Positions 1 to 10,153 of a stretch of 64,000 bases of DNA are shown in pieces. The translations under genes were made by a program, and so were the position numbers. The number at the start of each line of letters is the position of its first letter. Within the stretch, counting starts at the first letter, position 1. Source of the stretch: Sphingobacterium siyangense (GTDB taxonomy: Bacteria > Bacteroidota > Bacteroidia > Sphingobacteriales > Sphingobacteriaceae); the NCBI RefSeq assembly GCF_007830445.1, contig NZ_VLKR01000016.1, positions 62,001 through 126,000 on the forward strand, written 5' to 3'. The notes below the pieces were generated by a model that made no database searches, was not told where the DNA came from, and saw nothing but the letters and a program-made list of their open reading frames with translations.

Positions 1-575
1 TTTACCAAATAATGATACACCGTATCCTTATCGGATTTTGGCAAGTACACATTAGACAGGTCGGACTTGGAAGCTTCTTTTTTATACGGAATATCACCCC
101 AATACCGCGCAAGCTCAAAAAATGCGAGCGATTTAAGTGTGAGCGCTTCTCCCAGAAGAGGTTTCATGCTATTTGCTTCACTCGCGAGAATCGGTGAATT
201 GCGGATACCATCGACGACTGCGGTTGCCATTTCTGCAAACTCGAACAAACGTTGCCACCTTGTCGTAGAATTGTTGGCGTGTCCGAAATAATTTCCGGCG
301 CCAAAATCGTCTGTCTGAGAGATATATCCGGTTTCGCTAAATGACCCATTGGATTCCGTATCCGATACTCCTTGCCAGTTGACCGATAATTTCTGCCCAT
401 AGATATAGGTATCGGTCATTTTCCCATACAGTCCCATAACCGCAGCTTTAGTCATAGAACTTGTCTTAAATACAGTCTCTCCACTTAGGGAAGAAGGAGA
501 ACTGGTTTCAAGATATTTTTTGCATGAACTCATACAGGCCAGTATGACAACAGCAATGATGATTATATTTTTCAT
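1..575 (-). CDS. SusD/RagB-like outer-membrane glycan-binding lipoprotein (3' part cut by window edge)
   Basis: An open frame runs from an ATG at 573-575 to the window edge without a stop, giving about 191 residues. The N-terminus is a lipoprotein signal: a hydrophobic segment ending in SSCKK, so the Cys at about residue 18 would be lipidated. The following text (SSLSGETVFKTSS, then KPLLGEALTLKSLAFFELARYWGDIPY) matches the SusD N-terminal TPR-type region, where LRALAYFxLxRxxGDVP is typical. Family members are about 450-600 residues, so roughly two thirds is missing. It starts 10 bp after the SusC stop on the same strand, the standard susC-susD order. Its role is to sit on the outer membrane as the lid of the SusC channel; a pectin fragment is the likely ligand, inferred from the pectinesterase upstream. 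Confidence 0.93.
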   Translation of the reverse strand, partial: MKNIIIIAVVILACMSSCKKYLETSSPSSLSGETVFKTSSMTKAAVMGLYGKMTDTYIYGQKLSVNWQGVSDTESNGSFSETGYISQTDDFGAGNYFGHANNSTTRWQRLFEFAEMATAVVDGIRNSPILASEANSMKPLLGEALTLKSLAFFELARYWGDIPYKKEASKSDLSNVYLPKSDKDTVYHYLV

Positions 576-585
576 GTTCTTGTGT

Positions 586-3500
586 TTAAAATGTAACATT
601 TAATCCAAACAACACCTTTCTCGCTTTCGGATAGGCAGAGTATCCTACCCCGGGAGTCAATGGATTACGTTGTGTGTCAACCTCTGGATCCTGTCCACTA
701 TATTTTGTCCAGACATGCAGGTTATAGCCAGCGACATAAATGCGTAAATTCTGCATAAGAAGCCGCTTAGCAATATGTGTCGGCAAGGTGTAGCCTAGTG
801 TCACATTGCTCAGTCTGAGAAAGGAGCCGTCTTCGATGGCCCAATCGGTTAAAATACGACCATTTGCTGCCATAGGATTCCACATCGTCTTTCCTTCATT
901 GAGCGCACGGAAAAGCTCGGGATTGGCATCATTTCCAAACATGATATTGGCACCAGTGGCAGGGTTTATCGTGGTAAAACGTTGTGAAAGCCTCATATCA
1001 TTACTGATATTCTGATACCGTTTAGAACCTTCATAAGCCATGAAATCTATTTTATCTGCATTATATATGTCGTTGCCGTAAGACCAGTTAAACATACCCG
1101 CCAGATCAAAGCTTTTGTACTGCACATTCAACATCAAACCACCTGTGTGTTTTGGTTGTGCTTGGCCAATCACCGCTCTGTCATCCTCCAATGTAATTAC
1201 CTGACCTTCTCCGCCCAACTTCTCAAGTTTAATATGACCTGGGCCAAAATAATTCCCCCCTCTGGACATTACTTTCGAAGCATCCACCACTCCTTCATTT
1301 AATAGCCATCTATTTTGCGTACCATCAAAAGTAAAATCATCAAAAGAATAGAAACCATCTTGTTTAAAACCATACATCAATCCCAGTGGCTGTCCAACAA
1401 TGGCCCTAAAATCATCGCGTCCAAAATCCAGCCATGGAGAGGCTGGCGTTGTCATTTCATTCAGACCATCAATCAGCTTACGAATCTTATTGCGATTAAA
1501 AGCAATGTTAAAGTCTGCTGATAAACGAAAATCTTTTTTTTCCACCAATACTGCAGATGCCGAAAACTCAATTCCCCTATTGGAAGTACTACCTATATTC
1601 TGATACTGGTTGGCATACCCCGAGCTCGACGGCAACGGTACCTGAAGGATTAAATCGTTTGTAATATTATTATAAGCATCAACAGTAAGGTTCAACCGGT
1701 TTTTAAACAAGGAAAGATCCAAACCTATATTACTGGACACTGTGCTTTCCCATGTTAGATTTTCATTCTTCAGCGTGGTCTTCGTACGTAACGCACTCTG
1801 TGGGGTTTCTCCAATATAATACAATTGATTTGCCGCATTAATAAAATCATAGTCCTGCCGCCAATAAGATCCTACGCGCGCGTTACCGACAGAGCCGTGG
1901 CTCAAGCGCAATTTGGCGTCAGAAAGCCAAGCTTTGGTACCTGACATGAAAGACTCATCCGAAAATCTCCAGGCAAAAGCCGCACCTGGAAAAAATCCCC
2001 ATTGATTGCCGGGTGCAAATACATTTTTACCATCTGCCCTACCCGTCAATGTCAGAATATAGCGATCGCTAAAAGTATAGTTAACCCTCGAGAAGAAGGA
2101 GGTCGTCCGTGATGGTTCGCGAATGGTGGTGTAGGTAGGCGATGGAATACCATAATTCCACATCGCTAACACGTCATCGGTTGAGAAATCTTTGGGATAA
2201 AATTTAGACTCCAACAGCATATCGTTTTGCTCGCTATTTGTCATCTCCTGCCCCCCAACGATTGTAAAACGATGTTTATTTTCTTGCAGTTTGAAATCGT
2301 AAGTCAGCACATTTTGGAATGACCACAGCGCCCCTTTTTGATCTTCTCGCCGCGCTACGGGCTGACCACCGTTAGCACTGGACTGCCCCGTACCATTTAT
2401 CCAGATATTATCCGTAAAATTTTTATTGAAACCATAAGAACCTTTGGCATTGAAACTCAATCCTCTGGCGATTTTCCAATTCAGCCCGGCATTAAAAATT
2501 AAATTAAAGCGATTTTGATCTTTATACTCATTCACAACATTTACAACGGGGTCGTTGAGTGAGCTCAGCGCTTCAGCTGAAGTAATATCTTCCGCTCCAC
2601 CAAGGGCTCCTTCGGTCAGCGATGCAAGACTGCGAACGGGCGCATATTTTACAGCTTCCCGCAACTTGCGCCCGTCAGAGATACTGGGACCCGTGATTTT
2701 TGTGTTTGACATCCGCGAGTTAAACTCAAAGGAAAGCTTAGGACTAATCTTTTTATTGAGCTTTGCGCTCACATAATCCCGCTGGTAAGCCGAGTTTAAC
2801 ATAATATAATCCTCATTGTCGTGTGTATAGTTTAAGTTATAGGTCAGACTTCCATCTTTGTCACCTCCCGTCATTCCCAAGCTATAGTTTTGCTGCAGCC
2901 CCGTATTACCATATAATTTATCCTGCCAATTAAGTCCATCTTTGGACTTATAGATATCCACATCTTCCCAGAGTCCATACATGGAATTAAAACTGTTATT
3001 CGCAGCCATAGAAGGATCGAGCTCACGCTGCCAGTATACATACTCATAGGGCGACAGTACCTCAGTAAGGTTGTACACTTTACTTGCAGCCAGATAGGAG
3101 TTGAAAGTAATTTTTGGATTTCCGCCTTTCCCAGATTTAGTCGTAATCAAGATAACCCCATTGGCTCCTTCAGAACCGTATATTGCAGTTGAGGCCGCAT
3201 CTTTCAGTACATCTATATTTTCAATATCTGCCATCGGAATATCGTTGATATTGGCTACACGAAATCCATCGACAATATATAAGGGCGAATTGTCCTGGGT
3301 AATGGAACTTCCACCACGGACACGGACTTTTATCTGGGCATCAGGCGAACCTTCCGTTATGGTGACATTGACCCCCGGTAAACGACCGGATATGGCTTGA
3401 AGGACAGATACTGTGGGTAGATCTTTCAATTGTTCGGCGTTAATAGAGGCTACTGAACCTGTCAGATCTTTCCGTTTTGTAGTACCATAGCCGATGGCTA

Positions 3501-3999
3501 CAACTTCATCCATTATTAACGTATTATCTGCAAGAACAACATCTATTTTCATACGTCCATTGACCTGAACTTCTTGGCTTTTTTTTCCAACAAAAACAAA
3601 TACAAGAACAGCATTTTCGGGAACATCCTTAAATGCATAACTTCCCGACTGATCAGTTGATGTCACCATACTGCTTGATTTTATTCGCACAGTTACCCCT
3701 GTTATCGGAACTCCTTTTTCATCCAACACCTTGCCTACGATAGCAATAGACCTTTGAGATATCCATCGAACCTGCTTACGGGGGCTATCCAAAAGCACTG
3801 TCATGGTCGCATAACTATCGTTTGCCTGAATGGTAGTTGAAATGAACACCAGCAAGAAGCCAATATTCACCCGGCTCCGCCAATTGTAATAAGGTACATC
3901 CCTAACACCGTCTGAATGCAACAAATTTTTACGCAGCTGCGTAGAACGAAACAAAGAAAACTTTATTCCGTCAAATGGTTTCAATTTGTTATTTCTCAT
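586..3999 (-). CDS. SusC/RagA-family TonB-dependent outer-membrane receptor
   Basis: The product has 1137 residues, within the usual 1000-1150 range. A long basic N-region (about residues 1-45) precedes a hydrophobic segment that ends near QANDSYA, a likely signal peptide. Residues about 85-170 form a carboxypeptidase-D-like regulatory (CNA-B-like) domain. The SusC signature with GYGTTKRKDLTGSV follows near residue 185, then the TonB plug (SGRLPGVNV, VRVRGGSS, PLYIVDGF, YGSEGANGVILITTKSGKGG) and a C-terminal beta barrel ending in an aromatic residue (LNVTF). No STN domain is visible, so signalling through a FecR/anti-sigma pair is unlikely; control probably goes through the hybrid regulator upstream. 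It should import oligosaccharides with the SusD protein encoded next to it. Confidence 0.96.
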   Translation of the reverse strand: MRNNKLKPFDGIKFSLFRSTQLRKNLLHSDGVRDVPYYNWRSRVNIGFLLVFISTTIQANDSYATMTVLLDSPRKQVRWISQRSIAIVGKVLDEKGVPITGVTVRIKSSSMVTSTDQSGSYAFKDVPENAVLVFVFVGKKSQEVQVNGRMKIDVVLADNTLIMDEVVAIGYGTTKRKDLTGSVASINAEQLKDLPTVSVLQAISGRLPGVNVTITEGSPDAQIKVRVRGGSSITQDNSPLYIVDGFRVANINDIPMADIENIDVLKDAASTAIYGSEGANGVILITTKSGKGGNPKITFNSYLAASKVYNLTEVLSPYEYVYWQRELDPSMAANNSFNSMYGLWEDVDIYKSKDGLNWQDKLYGNTGLQQNYSLGMTGGDKDGSLTYNLNYTHDNEDYIMLNSAYQRDYVSAKLNKKISPKLSFEFNSRMSNTKITGPSISDGRKLREAVKYAPVRSLASLTEGALGGAEDITSAEALSSLNDPVVNVVNEYKDQNRFNLIFNAGLNWKIARGLSFNAKGSYGFNKNFTDNIWINGTGQSSANGGQPVARREDQKGALWSFQNVLTYDFKLQENKHRFTIVGGQEMTNSEQNDMLLESKFYPKDFSTDDVLAMWNYGIPSPTYTTIREPSRTTSFFSRVNYTFSDRYILTLTGRADGKNVFAPGNQWGFFPGAAFAWRFSDESFMSGTKAWLSDAKLRLSHGSVGNARVGSYWRQDYDFINAANQLYYIGETPQSALRTKTTLKNENLTWESTVSSNIGLDLSLFKNRLNLTVDAYNNITNDLILQVPLPSSSGYANQYQNIGSTSNRGIEFSASAVLVEKKDFRLSADFNIAFNRNKIRKLIDGLNEMTTPASPWLDFGRDDFRAIVGQPLGLMYGFKQDGFYSFDDFTFDGTQNRWLLNEGVVDASKVMSRGGNYFGPGHIKLEKLGGEGQVITLEDDRAVIGQAQPKHTGGLMLNVQYKSFDLAGMFNWSYGNDIYNADKIDFMAYEGSKRYQNISNDMRLSQRFTTINPATGANIMFGNDANPELFRALNEGKTMWNPMAANGRILTDWAIEDGSFLRLSNVTLGYTLPTHIAKRLLMQNLRIYVAGYNLHVWTKYSGQDPEVDTQRNPLTPGVGYSAYPKARKVLFGLNVTF

Positions 4000-4047
4000 A
4001 AGATTTGATTTATAATTGCTTGGCTATATCGCTCGATTTCTGCGAAA

Positions 4048-5193
4048 TCACTTCCATACTTGGGGTTTAGTGCAGATAAATTTGCGAGGATTCCATTGAT
4101 CATTCCCCACAATAACCGTATCATAAGTATAACTAGCAGCTTCCGCATCAGTTAGTATTGCTTTTGACACACCCATCTCATTATTGCTGTTTTTAAATCG
4201 TGTCTTACGATTGTCGGTGCCTATCGCATTTCCTGACACATCTATACTTTTGTAATCGGCAAATATTTTGGGAATCCCCCCCATATCTGTCCATCCTTCT
4301 TTGGCCACCGGGATATTCATTCGTGTGTAAAGAAAAACAGCTTTAGGCTGATCGTGCCATGGACGTCCTAATTTTACTTTTCCATCTGCGGCAGCGGTAT
4401 TTCCATCGATTGTACAATATTTAAACACGTAACCCCATTTAGTTTCCTCCTTATGGCTCGGAGCCACAATCACCGATCCGCTGCGAACATTATACAAGGT
4501 GCAATGCTCAACATATGCATTACCGCCCCCATAAAAATAATCTACAGCCCCTTCTATCCAGCAATTGTATACATATAGCCGATCATTGGGCTTGCGTGTA
4601 CTAGTCATCCAGGTATCTTGAAAAGATCGGAATATGCAACCACTAAATGCTACCCTATCCGCTTGGATACGTATTGCCAAAGCCTGTGGGCCGCTTTGCC
4701 GTTCAAGTCCCCAATCATTTATAAAACTGATATTTTCGGCATAAAAATCATCCCCATAGATTGACACCACTGCCCCGGGATAGCGATAAACCGCTGCTTT
4801 GGGATTGTGAACGGAAAATTCCCAAGCTGCAGTGTCTGTTTGATACCATTTAGAATCCGGCTTAGGTAAAGACTGTACGTTTAACATAAAATGAACACGT
4901 GTTTGCTGCTTATCTTGACCAATTAAATGGATGAATCTTTTTTCTATGGGTACCGTGATTACTTCATTATAGTCTCCATTTTTCACATAAATACGGTAAG
5001 GTTCACCGCAATGTTTTGGCGCACTATCAATTGCCTTTTGTATAGTTTTATAATCGCCGGTACCATCGGCTGACACGACCACATTGTGACCTCCATTTAG
5101 TGCTATCGTTTTAATTATGCTGGCACAGCAAAAAAAGGGACTACAAAATTGAACATAGGTCAATAGAATAGATACAAGAATTTGTCTAATCAT
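4048..5193 (-). CDS. Pectinesterase (carbohydrate esterase family 8)
   Basis: The 381-residue product removes methyl esters from homogalacturonan. A signal peptide covers about residues 1-25. The opening motif SADGTGDYKTIQKAIDSAP is the classic start of the CE8 right-handed beta helix. The active-site blocks are present in order: GPQALAIRI, FQDTW with the Gln-Asp pair, GAVDYFYGGG with the second Asp, and LGRPWH with the catalytic Arg-Trp. Plant and many bacterial enzymes read DFIFG where this one reads DYFYG, a conservative change. It lies 48 bp upstream of susC on the same strand, so it is probably part of one pectin utilisation operon. The predicted location is periplasm or cell surface. 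Confidence 0.95.
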   Translation of the reverse strand: MIRQILVSILLTYVQFCSPFFCCASIIKTIALNGGHNVVVSADGTGDYKTIQKAIDSAPKHCGEPYRIYVKNGDYNEVITVPIEKRFIHLIGQDKQQTRVHFMLNVQSLPKPDSKWYQTDTAAWEFSVHNPKAAVYRYPGAVVSIYGDDFYAENISFINDWGLERQSGPQALAIRIQADRVAFSGCIFRSFQDTWMTSTRKPNDRLYVYNCWIEGAVDYFYGGGNAYVEHCTLYNVRSGSVIVAPSHKEETKWGYVFKYCTIDGNTAAADGKVKLGRPWHDQPKAVFLYTRMNIPVAKEGWTDMGGIPKIFADYKSIDVSGNAIGTDNRKTRFKNSNNEMGVSKAILTDAEAASYTYDTVIVGNDQWNPRKFICTKPQVWK

Positions 5194-5252
5194 TAGAAGT
5201 CTATAATTGGTTCGTTTAACATTAAGTTTGCAAGACTGTCGTCAGCAATAAT

Positions 5253-5260
5253 CAAAGCTA
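5253..5260 (-). promoter_or_regulatory. Candidate -7 box for the pectinesterase-susCD operon
   Basis: On the minus strand this reads TAGCTTTG, a full match to the Bacteroidota -7 consensus TAnnTTTG, 60 bp upstream of the pectinesterase start. No good TTTG lies 19 bp further upstream. A weak -33 box would fit a promoter that needs an activator such as the adjacent hybrid regulator. A single 8-bp match is weak evidence. Confidence 0.35.
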
Positions 5261-5349
5261 ATGGAGCACAACAAATTAAAGGTTCAATAATTGACAAAAA
5301 AGGTTTAATTTTTATAAAAAATTAATTATCAGTGATTTATATTTAAAAA

Positions 5350-8300
5350 TTATGATAAAAATGATTTATTTTTATTTCGCATAGTATATTCTTTTGGAGA
5401 GATCCCGAACATTTCCTTGAAACTAGTACTGAAATATTTGGGATTATTAAATCCTACGCGATAAGCTACATCGGATACGTTTTCCAGCCCCGCATCAAAA
5501 TATAATTTAGCCTTTTTCAGGCGCAACTCCCGAACGAATTCAACTGGAGCTATATTTGTCAGGCTCTTAAATTTTTTGTAAAAGGTATTGCGGGCCAAAT
5601 TCAGCTGTTCGGCAATCAAATCAATATTAAAGTCAGATTGGTTCATATGCTGTTCCACCACCTCAACTACCGTATCCAAGAATTTCTTATCCTTGTCGTC
5701 AATTTGAACTTCTGATACCTGAATTACAGGAGCATTCCGCTCAGTAACCTGTTTAAAATAGGATCTTCTTTTTTGAAGTAAATTATGAATAGCTGTTAAT
5801 AGAAAAGCAGGTTCGAATGGCTTTGTGATATAATAATCAGCGCCATAATGCAATCCTTCAATTTGCGTTTCAACAGCGTGTTTAGCACTCAACAACACAA
5901 AAGGAATATGGCAAACCCGCGCATCCCGCCGAACTTCTTTCAACATTTCAATACCATCCATTACTGGCATCATCAGATCGCTTAATATAAAATCAGGCAT
6001 CATGGAGTGAATCTTTTCCAACCCTTCTTTACCGTTTGTAGCTATTTCAACGTGATAATGAGCGTCTAATTGCCCCTTTAAAAATATTCGTAAATCCGCA
6101 TTGTCTTCAACTAACAATAAAGTTTCATTTTTGTCTGTATCGAAAGATACCATGCTATGCTTATTGGGATCGGAATACGGAGGAAGGTCAAAAGAATTAA
6201 AATTACGGAATTCTTGAACATTTTGCGGTACATTTGCATTATTGTGAATTGGAATTTCAACGCTAACATGGAGTCCTTGGGTTTCCCTGTTTTTTGCATA
6301 AATGTTTCCGTCGTGTAATAATGTAAATTCTTTTGAAAGCGCTAAACCTACTCCCGTACCTTTTCTTTTATGCACTTTAGGGTTATTTTCTGTGTAAAAT
6401 AATTCAAAAATATAAGGCATTGTTGCACTTGGAACTCCAGGTCCCTCATCAATGATATGGATATACATTTTCTCTTGCTCCAGGTTTAACTGGATTTCCA
6501 CGCTACTTCCTTCGGGTGCATAATTGAGTGCATTTGACAACAAGTTGAAAAGGATTATCTCAATTTTCGTCTGATCTAGTTGAACAATCAGTTCTTTAAA
6601 AGCGGTAACAAATTTAAGATTCACCTGTTTTGCTTCGGCAGATGCAATAAACGCGAACAATACGTCAGAGATCAATACCACGATGTCGAATTGCGTAAGA
6701 TGCAATTGATGCTTACTTTCCTGTACCTTTCGCAAGTCTAACAATTGATTGACAAAAAGCTCCATTCGCGCAGCATTCCGATGAATAATATCCATATATA
6801 CCTGTTTTTTTGAATCGGTCTCTTCACGTATCAATTTCTTGACCGGGCTTATAATAAGTGTCAATGGTGTCCGCAATTCATGCGAAATATTAGTCAAAAA
6901 CTCCATTTTAAGTGCACCAAGATGCTGTTCGAGAAGTACTTTCTGTTTTAAATGTATCATTTGCAGACATATTTTAAAAACTGCATAGGAAATCCCGAGA
7001 ATCAAAAAACCGTAGACTATATATGCCATATGTGTCTTCCACCGTGGTGGATTAATCATAAATTCAACCTTTCTATAAGGGATTCCTTCATAAAGATCAT
7101 CTTCCCCCCTTATCTCAAGGGTGTAATCGCCGGGATTTAAATTGGTGTAGGTAATGCGTGTAATCTGGTTATTAAGATGCCAGCTAGTATCAATCTGTCT
7201 TATACGATATTGAAAATTAGGGTGCATATAACGCGGATCCGAAACTGTTACATCAAAAGATAGGTTATTTTGATTATGGTTTAATATAAGCCGATCAGTA
7301 TATTGTACTCCGACTTGTTGTCCTTTTTTTTGGGTATTAATTACAAATTCCTTATTATTAATCAAGAGTCCAGTCAATAGAAGCTTCGGTTTGCTATATT
7401 TCTGTTGAAAGGCTTTGGTGTCGAGACAAAGTACTCCTTTTGTTGTACCAAAAAAAATCACTCCTTGCTTCCTCTGTACTACCGTCTTTTCTGAAAATCG
7501 CATATTACCAAAACCGTCACTTGCATTAAAATTTACGAACCTCTTTTTTTGACGATCAAACTTCGACAATCCACCTTCTGTTGCTAACCAAAGGTTATGT
7601 TCTTCATCTGAGATACAACTTAAAACATAATCATTAAAAAGTCCTTCGTTGGCGGTATAATGTTCAAATCGAAGAGCATTAAAAGGATCGCCACTGCATT
7701 TTGTCAATCCCCCCCCTGACGTACATATCCACATGGTTCCATAATGATCTTTGTACAGATATTGCACATCATTATCGCCAATATGATCTCCATCATAATA
7801 CACAAAATAAAAATTATCCTTTTTATTGATTGGATTAACAACTAGAACACCATGGGTTGTCGCTACCCAAACCATTCCCTTATCATCGAGAGTTAATTGC
7901 CGAACTCTGTTAAATACATCCTTCCGCAAACCAGATTTATGCAATGCTATTTGTTCAAATTTCGTTACTCCATTAATTTCAGTAGCTCGAAGTAAACCCG
8001 CTCCATAAGTTCCTATCCAAATAGCCCCCTGTTTATCCTGCAATAACGAATAAACTTGGTTGCTAATTAATTTTTTGTTTATCGTATTAAATTGTTCAAG
8101 TCTATATGAAGTTCGCTCCTTATTTTGTGGTACAGCCTTTAACAGCCCATGCTTCTTAGTACCCATCCACATTGTTCCTTTACGATCCTCCAATAGACTA
8201 TAGACGGACGAAAGTGCTTCTGAATCCACGCCACTAAAAGAAATTGGCAAAATTTTCCCCTGATCAAAAACTGATATGCGTCCCAATTTTTTGCCAACCC

Positions 8301-9690
8301 AAAGTCTTCCCAACTGATCAAATAGAAGGCTACGAACTTCAGGGTCCGTTGCTTTCACCTCTTCGTTACCAAAAGGTTGGAATGACACCCCTTTATTGTA
8401 AAAGACTATCCGTGCCATTCCCTCCCCCTCTACGGCAAACCAAATTACACCAGCAGGGTCATATAGAATATCATGGACAAAGCGTGGAAAGTCTATCTGT
8501 TGACCATTGATTGATTTGAAAGAAAAGCTGAGCTGGGCATTCTGTTCATCAAAAAAACCGAATCCGCCCCCTCGCATACTGATCCAGACTCTTTGCGATG
8601 CATCCTCAAAACATTTAAAACTCACGGTTGAACTCTTTTTAAAGAAAGGAGAACTAAAATAGTTGCTTTTAAGATCGTTCAAATTCAGCAGGACCACGCC
8701 ATTTCCCTCTGGTTCAAGCCACAATCGTCGCTTACTATCTTCATAAATTCCAGTAAGGCTAGTTCGAAATTGATATAGTTTCTGTATTGTATGCCTTACA
8801 ACATCAAATGCAATAAGTTCACCCAAGGAGGTCGACAGGAAAAGCTGCTTTTGATCGCGTGACATACGCATTTCATTGATTCGTCCTTTTGTTACCGATA
8901 ACTTCTGCAATTTTCGTCCTTGTTTATTATACACCAAAAGGTTGTTTTTTTCGGTAGAAAAAAACATGAAATCAGAAGATTCAGCAATCTTAAAGATACC
9001 ATTTGAAGCCAATTCAAAAGATTGAATAACATGTGGCTTATTCCCTTTTTTTGAAGATAATTGAAGCAAATGAAGACCATCTTTTGTCCCAATCCATACC
9101 TGTCCTTCGACATTCCTATGGAAGAAAGTCAATTGATTTGACGATAGATGATTATCTACAGCTTTATTGTCTGAGCTAAAGATTGAATAGTCAGAATTTC
9201 CACTTTTCGTATCTATACAAAATAAACCATCGTCTGTGCTGCCTACCCATATAGATTGTGCATCAATTGCTAAAATTTTGTTAAACTGTACTGATTTTTT
9301 TTGTGTAGCTTCCACCTTTTCCGATATCGAGCAAAACTCTTCGGTAGCCTTGTCAAAACGATAAAGTTTCATATCATAAGTAAGAAACCAGATGTCGTTT
9401 TTATTACCATCGATCATCTGAATAACTCGACGACTTGCGACATCATACTTCTTGGATTCTGTAGAATTATAGGTTTTGAAATGCTGACCATCGTACCGGT
9501 TAATTCCGTTCCATGTGCTAATCCAGATAAAACCATCCTTATCCTTCAATAGTCCTGTCAGATTACCATGAGAAAGACCTTTATCTCCGCCAAAATGATC
9601 CAATCTAAAACTTTCCTGACCTAGAACGGTGGGTATATAAGCGAATACTACCGCTAATAAAAATATCCACGAACTACTAAATTTTATCAT
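5350..9690 (-). CDS. Hybrid two-component system sensor/regulator (Reg_prop beta-propeller, histidine kinase, receiver, AraC HTH)
   Basis: One-protein regulator of a glycan utilisation locus. An in-frame GTG at 9759 would give 1469 residues, but ATG at 9690 (1446 residues) is preferred because it starts a clean signal peptide ending near TVLGQ. Order: signal peptide; two seven-bladed Reg_prop propellers (many repeats of the type GxIWIGTxxGL) and a Y_Y_Y domain, all periplasmic; a transmembrane helix at about residue 885; HisKA with phosphoacceptor in NISHELRTPLT near 933; HATPase with N box (NLLSNALNYAP) and G boxes (DEGPGVP, GTGVGLALS); a receiver with phospho-Asp in ILSDLMMPVMDG near 1240; and a C-terminal AraC-type HTH with RVGFNNPKYFSTSFKEMFG. 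It probably senses a pectin oligosaccharide and activates the pectinesterase-susCD genes downstream. Confidence 0.96.
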   Translation of the reverse strand: MIKFSSSWIFLLAVVFAYIPTVLGQESFRLDHFGGDKGLSHGNLTGLLKDKDGFIWISTWNGINRYDGQHFKTYNSTESKKYDVASRRVIQMIDGNKNDIWFLTYDMKLYRFDKATEEFCSISEKVEATQKKSVQFNKILAIDAQSIWVGSTDDGLFCIDTKSGNSDYSIFSSDNKAVDNHLSSNQLTFFHRNVEGQVWIGTKDGLHLLQLSSKKGNKPHVIQSFELASNGIFKIAESSDFMFFSTEKNNLLVYNKQGRKLQKLSVTKGRINEMRMSRDQKQLFLSTSLGELIAFDVVRHTIQKLYQFRTSLTGIYEDSKRRLWLEPEGNGVVLLNLNDLKSNYFSSPFFKKSSTVSFKCFEDASQRVWISMRGGGFGFFDEQNAQLSFSFKSINGQQIDFPRFVHDILYDPAGVIWFAVEGEGMARIVFYNKGVSFQPFGNEEVKATDPEVRSLLFDQLGRLWVGKKLGRISVFDQGKILPISFSGVDSEALSSVYSLLEDRKGTMWMGTKKHGLLKAVPQNKERTSYRLEQFNTINKKLISNQVYSLLQDKQGAIWIGTYGAGLLRATEINGVTKFEQIALHKSGLRKDVFNRVRQLTLDDKGMVWVATTHGVLVVNPINKKDNFYFVYYDGDHIGDNDVQYLYKDHYGTMWICTSGGGLTKCSGDPFNALRFEHYTANEGLFNDYVLSCISDEEHNLWLATEGGLSKFDRQKKRFVNFNASDGFGNMRFSEKTVVQRKQGVIFFGTTKGVLCLDTKAFQQKYSKPKLLLTGLLINNKEFVINTQKKGQQVGVQYTDRLILNHNQNNLSFDVTVSDPRYMHPNFQYRIRQIDTSWHLNNQITRITYTNLNPGDYTLEIRGEDDLYEGIPYRKVEFMINPPRWKTHMAYIVYGFLILGISYAVFKICLQMIHLKQKVLLEQHLGALKMEFLTNISHELRTPLTLIISPVKKLIREETDSKKQVYMDIIHRNAARMELFVNQLLDLRKVQESKHQLHLTQFDIVVLISDVLFAFIASAEAKQVNLKFVTAFKELIVQLDQTKIEIILFNLLSNALNYAPEGSSVEIQLNLEQEKMYIHIIDEGPGVPSATMPYIFELFYTENNPKVHKRKGTGVGLALSKEFTLLHDGNIYAKNRETQGLHVSVEIPIHNNANVPQNVQEFRNFNSFDLPPYSDPNKHSMVSFDTDKNETLLLVEDNADLRIFLKGQLDAHYHVEIATNGKEGLEKIHSMMPDFILSDLMMPVMDGIEMLKEVRRDARVCHIPFVLLSAKHAVETQIEGLHYGADYYITKPFEPAFLLTAIHNLLQKRRSYFKQVTERNAPVIQVSEVQIDDKDKKFLDTVVEVVEQHMNQSDFNIDLIAEQLNLARNTFYKKFKSLTNIAPVEFVRELRLKKAKLYFDAGLENVSDVAYRVGFNNPKYFSTSFKEMFGISPKEYTMRNKNKSFLS

Positions 9691-9790
9691 AATGAAGATT
9701 AGATTTATCCCTCTCTTTTTGAAAATTTGGTTACTACCTAAAAGTAGCTTTTTATTCACGTATTACTTTATATTTTCTACGCAAACGATC

Positions 9791-10048
9791 TCAAAAATAT
9801 GATATGCAGATATTGCCCAATCTAAGTATATATGGCAACCTAATAGTAATAAGATCCATATTGGACCGATTTATCTTATTCTTATGGATTGAATTATTTT
9901 TAAGCTCCTGAAAAATTGATTTTAAAAGTGTAAGCCGTTGCTGTGCCATTAGCACCTGACAAAAAAAATTAAACAATAATATTACAAATAAACTTTTAAT
10001 CAAACACAAACTTCTCTTATGCTTACAATTGGTTATTTCAAGCAACAA
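9791..10048 (-). CDS. Short hypothetical ORF upstream of the hybrid regulator
   Basis: This 85-residue frame has a hydrophobic stretch (LFVILLFNFFCQVLMAQQ) that resembles a signal peptide, then a short basic tail with no recognisable domain. It lies in the 400-bp gap between the hybrid regulator and a terminator. The segment after the putative cleavage site faintly recalls the start of a TonB-receptor STN domain, so it could be a remnant of a lost receptor gene. The rest of the 9691-10107 gap shows nothing else recognisable. Coding status is doubtful. Confidence 0.2.
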   Translation of the reverse strand: MLLEITNCKHKRSLCLIKSLFVILLFNFFCQVLMAQQRLTLLKSIFQELKNNSIHKNKINRSNMDLITIRLPYILRLGNICISYF

Positions 10049-10107
10049 GATAAGAAATTATTTACGGTAGCAAAACTTCTAACCAAGTCTGGCGATCTAC
10101 ACGTTCT

Positions 10108-10153
10108 TTTATAACAAAAAAGACTATCCTAGGATAGTCTTTTTTGTTATAAA
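10108..10153. terminator. 46-bp perfect palindrome, bidirectional terminator
   Basis: The two halves meet at 10130/10131 without a loop and pair over 23 bp, with an A-run on the left arm and a T-run on the right. The stop codon of the acyl-CoA-dehydrogenase-like gene (10147-10149) lies inside the right arm. Transcripts on the minus strand would end in a U-rich tail here. Confidence 0.85.
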
